In this document: piece by piece, positions 50,954 to 60,147 of the stretch
Layout: each line of letters opens with the position of its first letter
How positions within the stretch are numbered: position 1 is the first letter of the stretch
Source of the DNA: JANQQN01 sp964519665
GTDB lineage: Bacteria > Myxococcota > Kuafuiibacteriia > Kuafuiibacteriales > Kuafuiibacteriaceae
Assembly (NCBI GenBank): GCA_964519665.1
Contig: CAZFIV010000002.1
Span: 1 to 64,000 of the forward strand
Length of the DNA stretch: 64,000 nucleotides
Direction of reading: 5' to 3'
Translations under genes and position numbers: made by a program
Notes under the pieces: generated by a model
The model's database searches: none
The model's input: the letters and a program-made list of their open reading frames with translations, nothing else
What the model was told of the DNA's origin: nothing

Positions 50954-52882
50954 TCACACGTCGAGTTCTTCAGCGTTGCCGTGAGCGGCCTGCTCCATGA
51001 TGAATCTGAACCGGGATGACGGATCCTTGCCCATCAGACTCTCCATGACCGTGCCCGTCGCTTGATCCATGTTCACCCGAAGGGCTCGGCGGCGCTTTGG
51101 GTCCAGGGTCGTTTCCCACAGCTGGGCCGGATTCATCTCGCCGAGGCCCTTGAAACGCATCTTGCTCGGCTTCACGTTGGCCGGGAGCTTGTCGGCCAGC
51201 TCGGCCATTTCCTCGTCATCTCGCACGTAGTACGTCTTCTTGCCCGCCTCGACGCGGTATAGGGGGGGCAGCGCCAAGTAGATGTGCCCTTCTTCGACGA
51301 GCTGCGGCATGTGCTTGACGAAGAAGGTGAGCAACAACGTCGCGATGTGGGCGCCGTCGGAGTCGGCGTCCATGAGCAGAAAGACTCGGTCGTAGCGGAG
51401 CTTGGGGAGGTCCATCTTCGGACCGATGCCGGTCCCGAGCGCAGAGACGATGTTCCCGAGCTCCTTGTTGTCCATGACCTTGTTGAGGCTCGCCTGCATC
51501 GTATTCAGCACTTTTCCGCGCAGCGGCAGGATCGCCTGCGTCTTTCGATCCCGTCCCATCTTGGCCGAGCCGCCGGCGGAGTCACCCTCGACGATGAACA
51601 GCTCCGACTCCTTGGGGTTGGTGCTTGCACAGTCGGCGAGCTTGCCAGGCAAGTTGAGGCGGTGGCTGACCGCGGACTTTCGAGTGACCTGCGCCGCGGC
51701 TACACGGGAGGCTTCCCTAGCCCGGGCCGCGAGCTCGACCCGTTCGCAGATGGCGTCCGCGACCGAGCCATGGCTCAAGAGCCACTGCTCGAGGGCGGGG
51801 CGAACCATATTTTCGAGCAGGCCCTGAGCCTCCGGGTTGTTCAGTCGGCCCTTGGTCTGCCCCTGGAACTGCGGTTCCTTGATATAGGTCGACAGGACCG
51901 CGACCAGACCCTCGCGAATGTCTTCCGCGCTGATCGTCACGCCCTTGGGATTTCTCTTCTTCGCGCTCATGTAGGCGCGAACCGCCTTCACGACGGCGCT
52001 CTTGAATCCGTTTTCGTGTGAGCCGCCGTCGGGGGTGCGGACGCCGTTGGCATAGCTGAGGACGGTCTCGTTCGTGCCGTCGGTCCAGCCGAGAATAAGC
52101 TGCGTCCGGGGGTAGTCTTCCTTGTCGAGATAAAACAGTTCTTGATGAAGGAGCTTCTTGCTGGACGACTGGACCAAGCGGGGCAAGTACTCTTGCAGTC
52201 CGGCGGGGTGGGCGAAGGTGAGCTCTTCGCCACCGTGCGGGTCGAGGTAGTGAATCGTGACTGCCGGGTGCAGATAGGCCTTGGCGTCCAGGAGCTCCTT
52301 GATCCGCTTCGGGTCGAAACGAGCGCTGATGTTGAAGATCGCCGGATCCGGTCGGAAGTGGACTCGGGTTCCCGTCTCGTTGCTCTTGCCGACCTTCGTC
52401 AGTTTCGTCGTGGCTTTGCCGCGGGCATAGCTTTGGGTCCACTCACCGCCATCGCGGCTAATCCAGACGGTCATCTCTTCCGAGAGGGCGTTCACGACCG
52501 ATGACCCGACCCCGTGCAGACCACCGGAGACCTCGTAGCTATCGCCGTCGAACTTGGCCCCGCTGTGCAGCTGGGTGAGGATGACCTCGACCGCCGGCTT
52601 CTTGTACTTGGGCATCTTGGCCACCGGGATGCCGCGACCGTCGTCTTCGATCGCGACGCCTCGGTAATCTTCGTCGAGCTCGACGTGAATCGTCGTTGCG
52701 TGGCCGTTGATGACCTCGTCGATCGAGTTGTCGAGAATCTCGCGCAAGAGATGGTGGTAGCCGTGCAGATCGGTGCCGCCGATATACATGCCGGGGCGCC
52801 GACGGACGGGCTCGAGCCCCTCCAGAACCTGAATCTCGTCGACGCCGTATTTCGACTTCTTTTCGCCGCGTCGGGTGGCCAT
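50954..52882 (-). CDS. parE: Topoisomerase IV subunit B (ParE)
   Basis: ATPase subunit of a type IIA topoisomerase (642 residues). GHKL ATPase: EILDNSIDEVINGHA (Asn for Mg), AIEDDGRGIPV, SGGLHGVGSSVVNALSE. Transducer: LYANG-type VLSYANGVRTPDGGSHENGF. Toprim: ELFIVEGDSAGGSAKMGRDR, LLMDADSDGAHIATLLLTF. It lacks the long GyrB insertion. The ATG at 52882 gives MATRRGEKKSKYGVDEIQVL; the long open frame that continues to 53812 is parC in another frame. It follows parC by 2 bp. ParE versus GyrB is based on the adjacent subunit without a GyrA box. Confidence 0.92.
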   Translation of the reverse strand: MATRRGEKKSKYGVDEIQVLEGLEPVRRRPGMYIGGTDLHGYHHLLREILDNSIDEVINGHATTIHVELDEDYRGVAIEDDGRGIPVAKMPKYKKPAVEVILTQLHSGAKFDGDSYEVSGGLHGVGSSVVNALSEEMTVWISRDGGEWTQSYARGKATTKLTKVGKSNETGTRVHFRPDPAIFNISARFDPKRIKELLDAKAYLHPAVTIHYLDPHGGEELTFAHPAGLQEYLPRLVQSSSKKLLHQELFYLDKEDYPRTQLILGWTDGTNETVLSYANGVRTPDGGSHENGFKSAVVKAVRAYMSAKKRNPKGVTISAEDIREGLVAVLSTYIKEPQFQGQTKGRLNNPEAQGLLENMVRPALEQWLLSHGSVADAICERVELAARAREASRVAAAQVTRKSAVSHRLNLPGKLADCASTNPKESELFIVEGDSAGGSAKMGRDRKTQAILPLRGKVLNTMQASLNKVMDNKELGNIVSALGTGIGPKMDLPKLRYDRVFLLMDADSDGAHIATLLLTFFVKHMPQLVEEGHIYLALPPLYRVEAGKKTYYVRDDEEMAELADKLPANVKPSKMRFKGLGEMNPAQLWETTLDPKRRRALRVNMDQATGTVMESLMGKDPSSRFRFIMEQAAHGNAEELDV

Positions 52883-52884
52883 CC

Positions 52885-55212
52885 TTACTCCTCGGTCAAA
52901 TGGGGCACTTCCGGTGCCCTCCAATCCACCGCAGCGAACTTCGTACGCTTCACCACGGCCTTGCCGCGGCCCCCCCGCGTCGCCAACAGCCCGTCGGCGA
53001 ATAGTTCGAGCTTTCGCCCGCTCTCGGTGCGAACGACGACCGATCCCTTGCGTAGGCCGGGAACCAGCGCGGCCGTGAGCAGCTCGGTGGAAGGGGCCAG
53101 CTTGATGAGCATGTTGCCCCGACCGGGCCCCGCGAGCACCGGAATTTCTTCGAGGGGCACCGATATCGCGTGACCGTCGTCGGCTACCGCGATGACGTAT
53201 CCTTGCTCTTCCTCTTCGTACTGCACGAAGGCGGCCATAACCGCATCTCCGTCTTTGAGGCGGCAAAACTTGCGACCACTGCGGTTCGACGGCTCTTTGT
53301 GGGGCCACATCGAAAAGCGCATCGCGTATCCGAGCTTGGTCACCGCGACGCCGTAAGGCGGCGTGGGCGTGCCGTCCTCGTACACCTCCTCGTCCTCCGA
53401 GATCGCGATCAGTCGGGGATCCAGGGATACTACGCCGACGACGGATTCTTTGTCGTCGAACTTGAACATCTTCTGGATCGGGTCGCCGTACCCGGTGGAG
53501 GCGGGGACATCCGCGATCCGGCTGACGTAGACGTGCCCCTTCGAGCTGAAGAACGCGATCGAGGCTCGGGTCGAACCGGCCACGCAGGCCAGGACCCGGT
53601 CGCCGTCTTTGATCCGGGTCGAGGCGAGGTCGCGCACCGTTTGTTGGCGTTTCACCCAGCCACCGGCCGAGACGATGACCGTGGTGTCTTCGTCGACGAT
53701 GAAATCCGTCTCCGAGAATTCGGGCTCGTCGTCCTGAGTGATGATGCGAGTGCGCCGCTTGTCGCTGAAAGCCTTCTTGATGTCTTCGAGCTCGGACTTC
53801 ACGAGCGCCCACATTTTCTTCGGACTTCGCAGGAGCGACTGCAGGCGCTTCTGCTCGGCCCGCTTCTTGGTTGCTTCCTCTTCCACGACCAGGATTTGGA
53901 GCTTGGCCAAACGATACAGCTTGAGCTCGAGGATCGCGTCGGTCTGCAGCTCGTCGAGCTTGAACCGCTTCATGATCTTCTGAGCAGCGTCCGCCTTGTC
54001 GTCGCTGCGGCGGATGATCTTGATGATCTCGTCAAGGGCGTCGAAGATCTTGAGAAAACCGTCGAGGATATGCAGCCGCTCGTTGATCTTCCGGAGCTCG
54101 TACTGCAGCCGTCTTTCGAGGACCTCGTATCGAAAGTCCAGGAAGTATCGCAACATCGGGAGCAGGCCGAGGCGTTCGGGCTTCGGGATCTCTGGATTGT
54201 CGGTGGGTACGAGGCACGTGAAGTTGTAGCTCACGTTGCTCTGAAGGGGCGTGTGCTTGTTGAGATACGCGATCACCAGCTCCGGGTTCGCGTCCTTCTT
54301 GAGTTCGAGCACCATCCGGACCTGCTCGGTCGACTCGTCGCGCACATCGAGGAGCGCGGGCAGCTTTCTCGCCACGATGATGTCGGCGATCTTCTGGGCG
54401 AGGTCTTTGCGCTCGAGGGCGTAGGGAATGGAGGTCAGGATGATCAGCGGCTGACCCTTGGGGCCCTTCTCGAGGGCCCATTGACCACGCAGCTTCACCG
54501 ATCCGTGCCCGGAGTCATAGGTGCTCTTGAGCTCGGCGCGGGTGCATATGACTTCCCCCCCGGTGGGGAAGTCGGGGCCCTTGATCTTCTGAAGAACCCT
54601 GGCCAGCGAGATGTCCGGGTCGTCGATCATCGCGACCAGCGCGTCGCATACTTCGCCGAGGTTGTGGGGAGGGATGCTCGTGGCCATGCCGACCGCGATG
54701 CCCTGCGCGCCATTGACGAGCAGATTCGGAAAGCGCGCGGGCAGTACGACCGGCTCGAAGGTCTGCCCATCGAAGGTGGGGCGGTACGCGACGGTCTCGG
54801 AAGCGAGCTCGGTGAGCAGCTCCGGCGCGATCCGGTGGAGGCGGGCTTCCGTGTACCGGTAGGCCGCGGGTGGGTCGCCGTCCTGGGAGCCAAAGTTGCC
54901 TTGCCCTTCGACCAGGGGGGCCCGCATCACCCAGTCCTGCGCCATGCGGACCAGGGCGTCGTAGACCGCCTGGTCGCCGTGAGGATGGAATTTGCCGATG
55001 ACGTCCCCGACGATTCGGGCGCATTTTGCGAAACGGCTATCCGGGCTCAGGTGGAGGTCTCGGTGCATACAGAAGAGGATCCTGCGTTGCACGGGCTTCA
55101 AGCCGTCCCGAACGTCGGGCAGGGCACGGCTCATGATCACGCTGAGCGCGTAATTCATGTACAGGCGCTGGGCCTCGTCGCTCAGGGGGACGTCGCCGAT
55201 AAGAGCGTCCAT
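52885..55212 (-). CDS. parC: Topoisomerase IV subunit A (ParC)
   Basis: DNA-cleaving subunit of a type IIA topoisomerase (775 residues from the ATG at 55212). Catalytic Tyr120 is in AAYRYTEARL. Neighbouring motifs: ALPDVRDGLKPVQRRILF, FHPHGDQAVYDALVRMAQD, and VNGAQGIAVGMATSIPPHN. The GyrA-box QRRGGKG is not seen in the C-terminal beta-pinwheel, which supports ParC over GyrA. The quinolone-region residue that is Ser80/Ser83 in E. coli ParC/GyrA is Gln81 here; the following acidic position is Asp85. A TTG at 55251 is an alternative start. Co-transcribed with parE, 2 bp apart. Confidence 0.9.
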   Translation of the reverse strand: MDALIGDVPLSDEAQRLYMNYALSVIMSRALPDVRDGLKPVQRRILFCMHRDLHLSPDSRFAKCARIVGDVIGKFHPHGDQAVYDALVRMAQDWVMRAPLVEGQGNFGSQDGDPPAAYRYTEARLHRIAPELLTELASETVAYRPTFDGQTFEPVVLPARFPNLLVNGAQGIAVGMATSIPPHNLGEVCDALVAMIDDPDISLARVLQKIKGPDFPTGGEVICTRAELKSTYDSGHGSVKLRGQWALEKGPKGQPLIILTSIPYALERKDLAQKIADIIVARKLPALLDVRDESTEQVRMVLELKKDANPELVIAYLNKHTPLQSNVSYNFTCLVPTDNPEIPKPERLGLLPMLRYFLDFRYEVLERRLQYELRKINERLHILDGFLKIFDALDEIIKIIRRSDDKADAAQKIMKRFKLDELQTDAILELKLYRLAKLQILVVEEEATKKRAEQKRLQSLLRSPKKMWALVKSELEDIKKAFSDKRRTRIITQDDEPEFSETDFIVDEDTTVIVSAGGWVKRQQTVRDLASTRIKDGDRVLACVAGSTRASIAFFSSKGHVYVSRIADVPASTGYGDPIQKMFKFDDKESVVGVVSLDPRLIAISEDEEVYEDGTPTPPYGVAVTKLGYAMRFSMWPHKEPSNRSGRKFCRLKDGDAVMAAFVQYEEEEQGYVIAVADDGHAISVPLEEIPVLAGPGRGNMLIKLAPSTELLTAALVPGLRKGSVVVRTESGRKLELFADGLLATRGGRGKAVVKRTKFAAVDWRAPEVPHLTEE

Positions 55213-55405
55213 TTGTTCAGCGGACTTAGCGGTGAACCCGATCCGGGTCAACTTCTCGGCTCATGAGGGTTACAACGCTAGATCAAACTGCGTACAGGAC
55301 CCCGCCACGACGATGACGCGCGCGCCTGGGACGCGATGATCGAAAACCTGGGACGCGGCCACGAGGCCCTCGACACCGCGCCCTGACCCCGCTCTACTCT
55401 CGACA

Positions 55406-57832
55406 GTGCTGTGGCTCATGCTCCTGGCCGTCGGCGCGCCGGCGCCCCAGACGCAGCCTCTCACGTCCCGAGGTGAGCTTCCGGCGCCGGTCGACCTGCC
55501 GGCTCTCGAAGCGGAAGCCTACTTCGCGGGCGGCCCGTTCGCCCCGGCCCGGAGGTTGGTGAGCCGCGGGGCCAATGCCAAAGCCGTCGCGCTCCTCAAG
55601 CGGCTGCTCCAGCAATACCCGAGGGCCGAGGAGCGGCCGCAAGCCCGGTATCTGCTCGGTCTGTCGCTGATTCGGACCGGTGAATATGCCGAAGCCGCGG
55701 CGCTCTTCGACGACCTGCGCAGCACGTATCCCGAGCTTCGCGACGACCATACCTACTACCGCGGGCAGGCCTTGTACCTTTGGGGGTCTTACCTCGACGC
55801 GGCCACCGCGCTCGAGACGGTCGACCCCGAGGGGCCGTGGGCCGAGCCGGCCCGCCGATTGCGCGCGTGGGCACTGCTGAAAGCGACCGACTACGGACGG
55901 CTCGTCCCGTGGCTCGAAAACGAGGAGGCGGTCGAGCTCGACGATGAGCTCACTTTCATCCTGGCCGCCGGACGCGTCCGGCGGCGGGACCGTCTCGGCA
56001 GCTATCGGGCATACACAAAGGTCTGGCGGACGAGCGAACGACCCGACCTCGCAGGTCGGGCCCTCGCCGAGATGGCCACGCTCAAGGTTGGGGACCGCTG
56101 GCTGATGTCGCCCCAGGCGGCTCGAGCGGTTCGGGCCGAAAAAGAGGGGCTGAGCGCGCCCTCGCGATTCACCGCCACCCTCCAGCGACTCGACCAGCGG
56201 CTGAGCAAGGTCAAGGACGGTCAGCCGCTTCGAGCCGAGATCGCGTGGGCACTCGGGCGAGTCGCGGAAGGCAAGAAACGCCTCACCTCGGCCGTGAAGT
56301 GGTATCGTCTGGCGACCCGCCGCGCCGGCGCGAAGGCGGTTGCGCTTCGGGCCGGCGCCGGCCTGGCGCTCGGTCGGGTGCTCGAAGATCTCGATCGGGA
56401 AGGCGAGAGTCTCCGCGCGTACCGCGAGGTGGCCGAGGCCTTTCCCGATCGGCCCGAGGCCGAGCAGGCGCTGTTTCGGGCCGCCGATCTCCAACTGCGC
56501 GCCCGGAGGTATGCCGACGCCAAGTCGGCGTGCCAGCGGCTCCTGGTCTCGAATCCGGTCAGCGAATACCGGCGTCGCTGTCTGTGGAACGTCGCGTGGG
56601 CCGAGTACCGAATGGGTCGGTTCGCGCAGGCGCGGCAATTCCTTTCGTCGCTGGCTCGAGGTCCTCTCCCCGCCGACCTCGATGCGGCCACTCGGTATTG
56701 GCTTGGGCGAACCGAAGCGGACCTCGGGCGACCCGACCAAGCCCGCGTTCAATGGAAGCAGGTGCTCGATCGCCATCCACTCGACTATTACGCCGCCCTG
56801 GCCGAGCGGCAGCTGGCCGAATTCCCCGGGCGAATGCCGTCTGCTCCGGTGGCCGGCTCTCAGGAGCTGTCCGCGCGGCTCCTGAAGGCGTTGGAGTATC
56901 AGCGGCTGGGTTTAAGAGAGCGTGCCCTCGACGAGGCCGCGACTTACGAACGGGAGGTGCAGGAGAGCCTGGACCGACCTTCGGCGGCCGAATACCGGGC
57001 CCTGGCGCAGCTGTACGACGCCTTGAGAGAACGTCGGGAGGCCCGTCGGGTGCGCGAGGAGGCGGCGCGGGCCTACGCGGTCGGACCGGGGGTCGAAGAG
57101 TTCCTCGCCGCCGCCCGCCGGGCGCATCCGCTAAAATTCGAGGCCGAGATCCGTAAGGCCGCCAAGGAATTCAACCTGCCCCCATCTCTGCTGTTCGCTC
57201 TGGTCCGCACCGAGTCGGGCTTCCGTCCGGATGCCGTCTCGGCGATGGACGCGTACGGATTGGCGCAGCTGATCTTGCCGACCGCTCGCAAGGTATCCCG
57301 GCGGATCAAGGCGGGAAAGGTGACCCGGCATCGGCTCCTCGATGAGCCGAGCTTCAATGTTCGACTGGGGGCCGCCTACCTGCGTGAGCTCCTCGACCTG
57401 TACGACGGACGAGAACCGTTCGCGATCGCGGCCTACAACGCCGGCCCGGCCGCCGTCGACGCTTGGCGTCGGCGCCGGGTGCGACGCCTGTCGGGGGTCA
57501 AAGGGGCGGGGATAGGGCTCGGACCATCCGCCGATGAGTTCGGAGAAGAGATTCCGGTCGAAGAAACGCAGCGCTTCGTGAAGGCGGTCCTGTCCCGCGC
57601 TCGGGCGTACGCGGTTCTGTACCCTAGTCCGGCCGTGCGGGCCGAAAGGCCGCCTCCTTCCGCCCCCCAGGCGGCCGAGGCCGTCGCACTGATCGAGCCG
57701 GAGCATCTCCCGGAGGCGCCGCGACCTCGATACGCACTGCCGGCCGGGGTTCACCTATGGCTCGAAGACGCCCTGGCGGCGCCGGCGACCCGTTCAGCTC
57801 ATGGCTGGCCCGCAGGGGCTGATCGCGAGTAA
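55406..57832 (+). CDS. slt: Soluble lytic murein transglycosylase (Slt family)
   Basis: Periplasmic enzyme cleaving the MurNAc-GlcNAc bond of peptidoglycan. Begins with a short signal sequence (LWLMLLAVGAPAP). Residues about 35-560 are a superhelix of TPR-like helical hairpins (ARRLVSRGANAKAVALLKRL, RAADLQLRARRYADAKSACQ), the doughnut-like U domain. The catalytic SLT domain begins at about residue 570: LFALVRTESGFRPDAVS with the catalytic Glu at about residue 600, DAYGLAQLILPTARKVSR, and AAYNAGPAAVDAWRRR. Length 808 fits Slt-type enzymes with a long N-domain. GTG start at 55406. An Ig-repeat lipoprotein follows 20 bp later. Confidence 0.92.
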   Translation: MLWLMLLAVGAPAPQTQPLTSRGELPAPVDLPALEAEAYFAGGPFAPARRLVSRGANAKAVALLKRLLQQYPRAEERPQARYLLGLSLIRTGEYAEAAALFDDLRSTYPELRDDHTYYRGQALYLWGSYLDAATALETVDPEGPWAEPARRLRAWALLKATDYGRLVPWLENEEAVELDDELTFILAAGRVRRRDRLGSYRAYTKVWRTSERPDLAGRALAEMATLKVGDRWLMSPQAARAVRAEKEGLSAPSRFTATLQRLDQRLSKVKDGQPLRAEIAWALGRVAEGKKRLTSAVKWYRLATRRAGAKAVALRAGAGLALGRVLEDLDREGESLRAYREVAEAFPDRPEAEQALFRAADLQLRARRYADAKSACQRLLVSNPVSEYRRRCLWNVAWAEYRMGRFAQARQFLSSLARGPLPADLDAATRYWLGRTEADLGRPDQARVQWKQVLDRHPLDYYAALAERQLAEFPGRMPSAPVAGSQELSARLLKALEYQRLGLRERALDEAATYEREVQESLDRPSAAEYRALAQLYDALRERREARRVREEAARAYAVGPGVEEFLAAARRAHPLKFEAEIRKAAKEFNLPPSLLFALVRTESGFRPDAVSAMDAYGLAQLILPTARKVSRRIKAGKVTRHRLLDEPSFNVRLGAAYLRELLDLYDGREPFAIAAYNAGPAAVDAWRRRRVRRLSGVKGAGIGLGPSADEFGEEIPVEETQRFVKAVLSRARAYAVLYPSPAVRAERPPPSAPQAAEAVALIEPEHLPEAPRPRYALPAGVHLWLEDALAAPATRSAHGWPAGADRE

Positions 57833-57852
57833 CCTCCCTCGGAGGTCATCGG

Positions 57853-59388
57853 GTGAGGGAACGCATGCACAGAAGACTGGCACTCGTATTCGCGTACGTC
57901 GTCGCAGGCAGTAACGCCTGCAGCGATGACCCGTCCTCTCCGGCCGAAACGTTTCCACCCCTCGTGATCGTCACGGGGGCGCAGCTTCCCGCGGCCGACC
58001 AAGACGAGCCTTACCAGGCCGCCATCACGGCCGAAGGTGGGACGGGCGAGGACTACGTATGGTCGCTGATCGCCGGCCAGCAGCCGGCCGGATTGTTGTT
58101 CGCTTCGAGAGGAACGCCCGGCACCTCTCTGAATGGTGTGCCGAGCGAAGATGGCGCCTTTCGCTTCACCCTTCGGGTCGAGGATTCGCAAGACAACATC
58201 GCGACGCAGGTGTTCGAACTCGCCGTCAATCCAGCGCCGGCGCCCCCCGAAATCACCACCGTGAGCCTCCCCGAAGGCACGCTCGAGGCCGCCTACCGGG
58301 CCACGGTGACCGCCGCCGCTGGAAGCGGCGAGGGCTACCGGTGGTCTTTGGTGCAAGGAGGCCTCCCGCCCGGGCTATCTTTCACCGAGGAAGGCATCAG
58401 CACCGACATCTCGGGCACCCCCACCGGTGCGGGGACGTTCCCGTTCACCATCCAGATTCAAGACTCAAAGGGTGACCGCGACACCCAGCAACTCCAAATC
58501 GTCATTCAGGATGGGACGCTCCCCATTGAGCTGGTCACCGAGGACATCCCAGGAGGCCAAGTCACGGTTCCGTGGTCGCGAAACCCACCGGACGGCGGAC
58601 CGGTGCGACTAGAATCCCGGGGCGGGGTCGGGACCCGTCGCGAGTGGTCGATCTCTGACGGGCAACTTCCGCCGGGCGTACAGCTGTCCGTCGACCCCGA
58701 CAACCCGCACATCGCTTATCTGTCCGGCATCCCGACCGCTCGGGGGACCTTTGTCTTCGGCGTTCGGGTACAAGACGAAGAGGGCAACGGGGCCCAACGG
58801 ACTTATTTCACCTTCATCGAGCGCGAGCCCCCGGCGCTTCGTATCGTCACCATCGATATTCCCCCCGCCGTTCAAAACACAAGTTACGAGGCGTCGATCA
58901 CAGCCCAGGACGGAGCGGCGTCGGACTACCAATGGGACGTCATCGAAGGGGCACTGCCGTTGGGGATGATGCTCGAGCCCACCGGTACCCCCTCGACTCG
59001 AATCGTTGGAACGACGGCTCAGACCGGCAACTTCACTTTCATCGTCCGGGTGACGGACCCGCTCGGCGACGCCAGCACCTTCCCCTACCTGCTGCGGGTC
59101 AGGCCTCAGATCCTTCCGATCACCATCACCAGCTCGGTGGTGCCCATCGGGTTCCGCGGTCGAACCTACACCGCGACGCTCACCGCCGAGAACGGGTTTG
59201 GGGAGTACAATTGGGTGGTCAGCGAAGGGCGCCTTCCGGATGGACTCGAATTGTCCATTCCGGGTACCCCCTCGACGAACCTGGCTGGGGTACCCACGAC
59301 GACGGGCGCGTTCTCGTTCACCGTGACGGTCTACGACCTGAACAACGAGACCGACGCCCGAAGCTTCGTGGTCGATATCGAACGCTGA
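57853..59388 (+). CDS. lipoprotein with five He_PIG-type Ig-like repeats
   Basis: 511 residues. N-terminus has a signal peptide with a lipobox ending at Cys23 (VVAGSNAC), so a lipid-anchored surface or periplasmic protein. The mature part is five repeats of about 90 residues, each opening with LP-x-A/G-x-x-x-x-Y-x-A-x-I/V-T-A and closing with the G-T-P-S/T-x-x-G-x-F-x-F-x-V pattern of the He_PIG (putative Ig) domain, for example TGAQLPAADQDEPYQAAITA. No enzymatic motif seen. GTG start at 57853. It may be an adhesin or polysaccharide-binding scaffold. Convergent with sdhB, 2 bp apart. Confidence 0.87.
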   Translation: MRERMHRRLALVFAYVVAGSNACSDDPSSPAETFPPLVIVTGAQLPAADQDEPYQAAITAEGGTGEDYVWSLIAGQQPAGLLFASRGTPGTSLNGVPSEDGAFRFTLRVEDSQDNIATQVFELAVNPAPAPPEITTVSLPEGTLEAAYRATVTAAAGSGEGYRWSLVQGGLPPGLSFTEEGISTDISGTPTGAGTFPFTIQIQDSKGDRDTQQLQIVIQDGTLPIELVTEDIPGGQVTVPWSRNPPDGGPVRLESRGGVGTRREWSISDGQLPPGVQLSVDPDNPHIAYLSGIPTARGTFVFGVRVQDEEGNGAQRTYFTFIEREPPALRIVTIDIPPAVQNTSYEASITAQDGAASDYQWDVIEGALPLGMMLEPTGTPSTRIVGTTAQTGNFTFIVRVTDPLGDASTFPYLLRVRPQILPITITSSVVPIGFRGRTYTATLTAENGFGEYNWVVSEGRLPDGLELSIPGTPSTNLAGVPTTTGAFSFTVTVYDLNNETDARSFVVDIER

Positions 59389-59390
59389 GC

Positions 59391-60134
59391 TCAGCCCAGC
59401 AGGCGCGATTGCCAGTAGTCCCGGTTCATTCGCGCGATGTTACTGATGCTGATGCCCTTCGGGCAGGCAGCTTCGCACTCCTCGGTGTTGGTGCAGGAGC
59501 CGAAGCCCTCTTGGTCCATCTGCGCAACCATCTTGAGCACTCGCTGGCTGCGCTCCGGCTGGCCCTGCGGCAGTCGACTCAGGTGGCTGACCTTCGCGCT
59601 CGTGAACAGCATCGCGGAGGCGTTCTTGCAGGCCGCGACGCAGGCCCCGCAGCCGATACAAGCCGCCGCGTTAAAAGCTTCGTCGGCGTCCTCTTTCTTG
59701 ATCGGCAGCGCGTTGGCGTCGGGCGCGGCCCCGGTGTTCACCGAGACGAAGCCCCCCGCCTGGATGATGCGGTCAAACGCCGACCGGTCGATGACGAGGT
59801 CTTTGACAACCGGAAACGCTGCCGCTCGGAACGGCTCCAGCGTCAGCGTGTCGCCGTCGGCGAACTCCCGCATGTAGAGCTGGCAGGTGGCGCGGAGCGC
59901 GCCGGGGCCGTGGGCGAGGCCGTTGATGACCATGCCGCACGTGCCGCAGATGCCCTCTCGGCAGTCGGAGTCGAAGGCGACGGGGTCTTCGTTGCTCGCC
60001 TCGAGTCGGTCGTTGAGGATGTCCATCATCTCGAGGAACGAGGAGTCTGGCGAGATGTCGTCGATCGTGTGCGTCGTAAAGTGGCCCTGATGATGGGGCC
60101 CCTCCTGACGCCAGATTCGGAGTGTAAATTTCAT
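59391..60134 (-). CDS. sdhB: Succinate dehydrogenase iron-sulfur subunit
   Basis: Electron-transfer subunit of complex II (247 residues). [2Fe-2S] site: DCREGICGTCGMVINGL. [4Fe-4S]/[3Fe-4S] sites in the C-terminal half: CIGCGACVAACKNASAMLF and CTNTEECEAACPKGISI. Start MKFTLRIWRQEGPHHQGHF. It is the last gene of an sdhC-sdhA-sdhB operon, 13 bp after sdhA. Confidence 0.95.
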   Translation of the reverse strand: MKFTLRIWRQEGPHHQGHFTTHTIDDISPDSSFLEMMDILNDRLEASNEDPVAFDSDCREGICGTCGMVINGLAHGPGALRATCQLYMREFADGDTLTLEPFRAAAFPVVKDLVIDRSAFDRIIQAGGFVSVNTGAAPDANALPIKKEDADEAFNAAACIGCGACVAACKNASAMLFTSAKVSHLSRLPQGQPERSQRVLKMVAQMDQEGFGSCTNTEECEAACPKGISISNIARMNRDYWQSRLLG

Positions 60135-60147
60135 GTTGCTGTCGACC

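Noticed and set aside
52883..53812. N-terminal extension of parE reading back into parC
   Set aside because: It is the parC gene in another frame. The conserved parE domain begins at the ATG at 52882.
53170..55266. A 698-codon plus-strand open frame
   Set aside because: It lies antisense to parC, has no domain, and arises from GC-biased codon positions.
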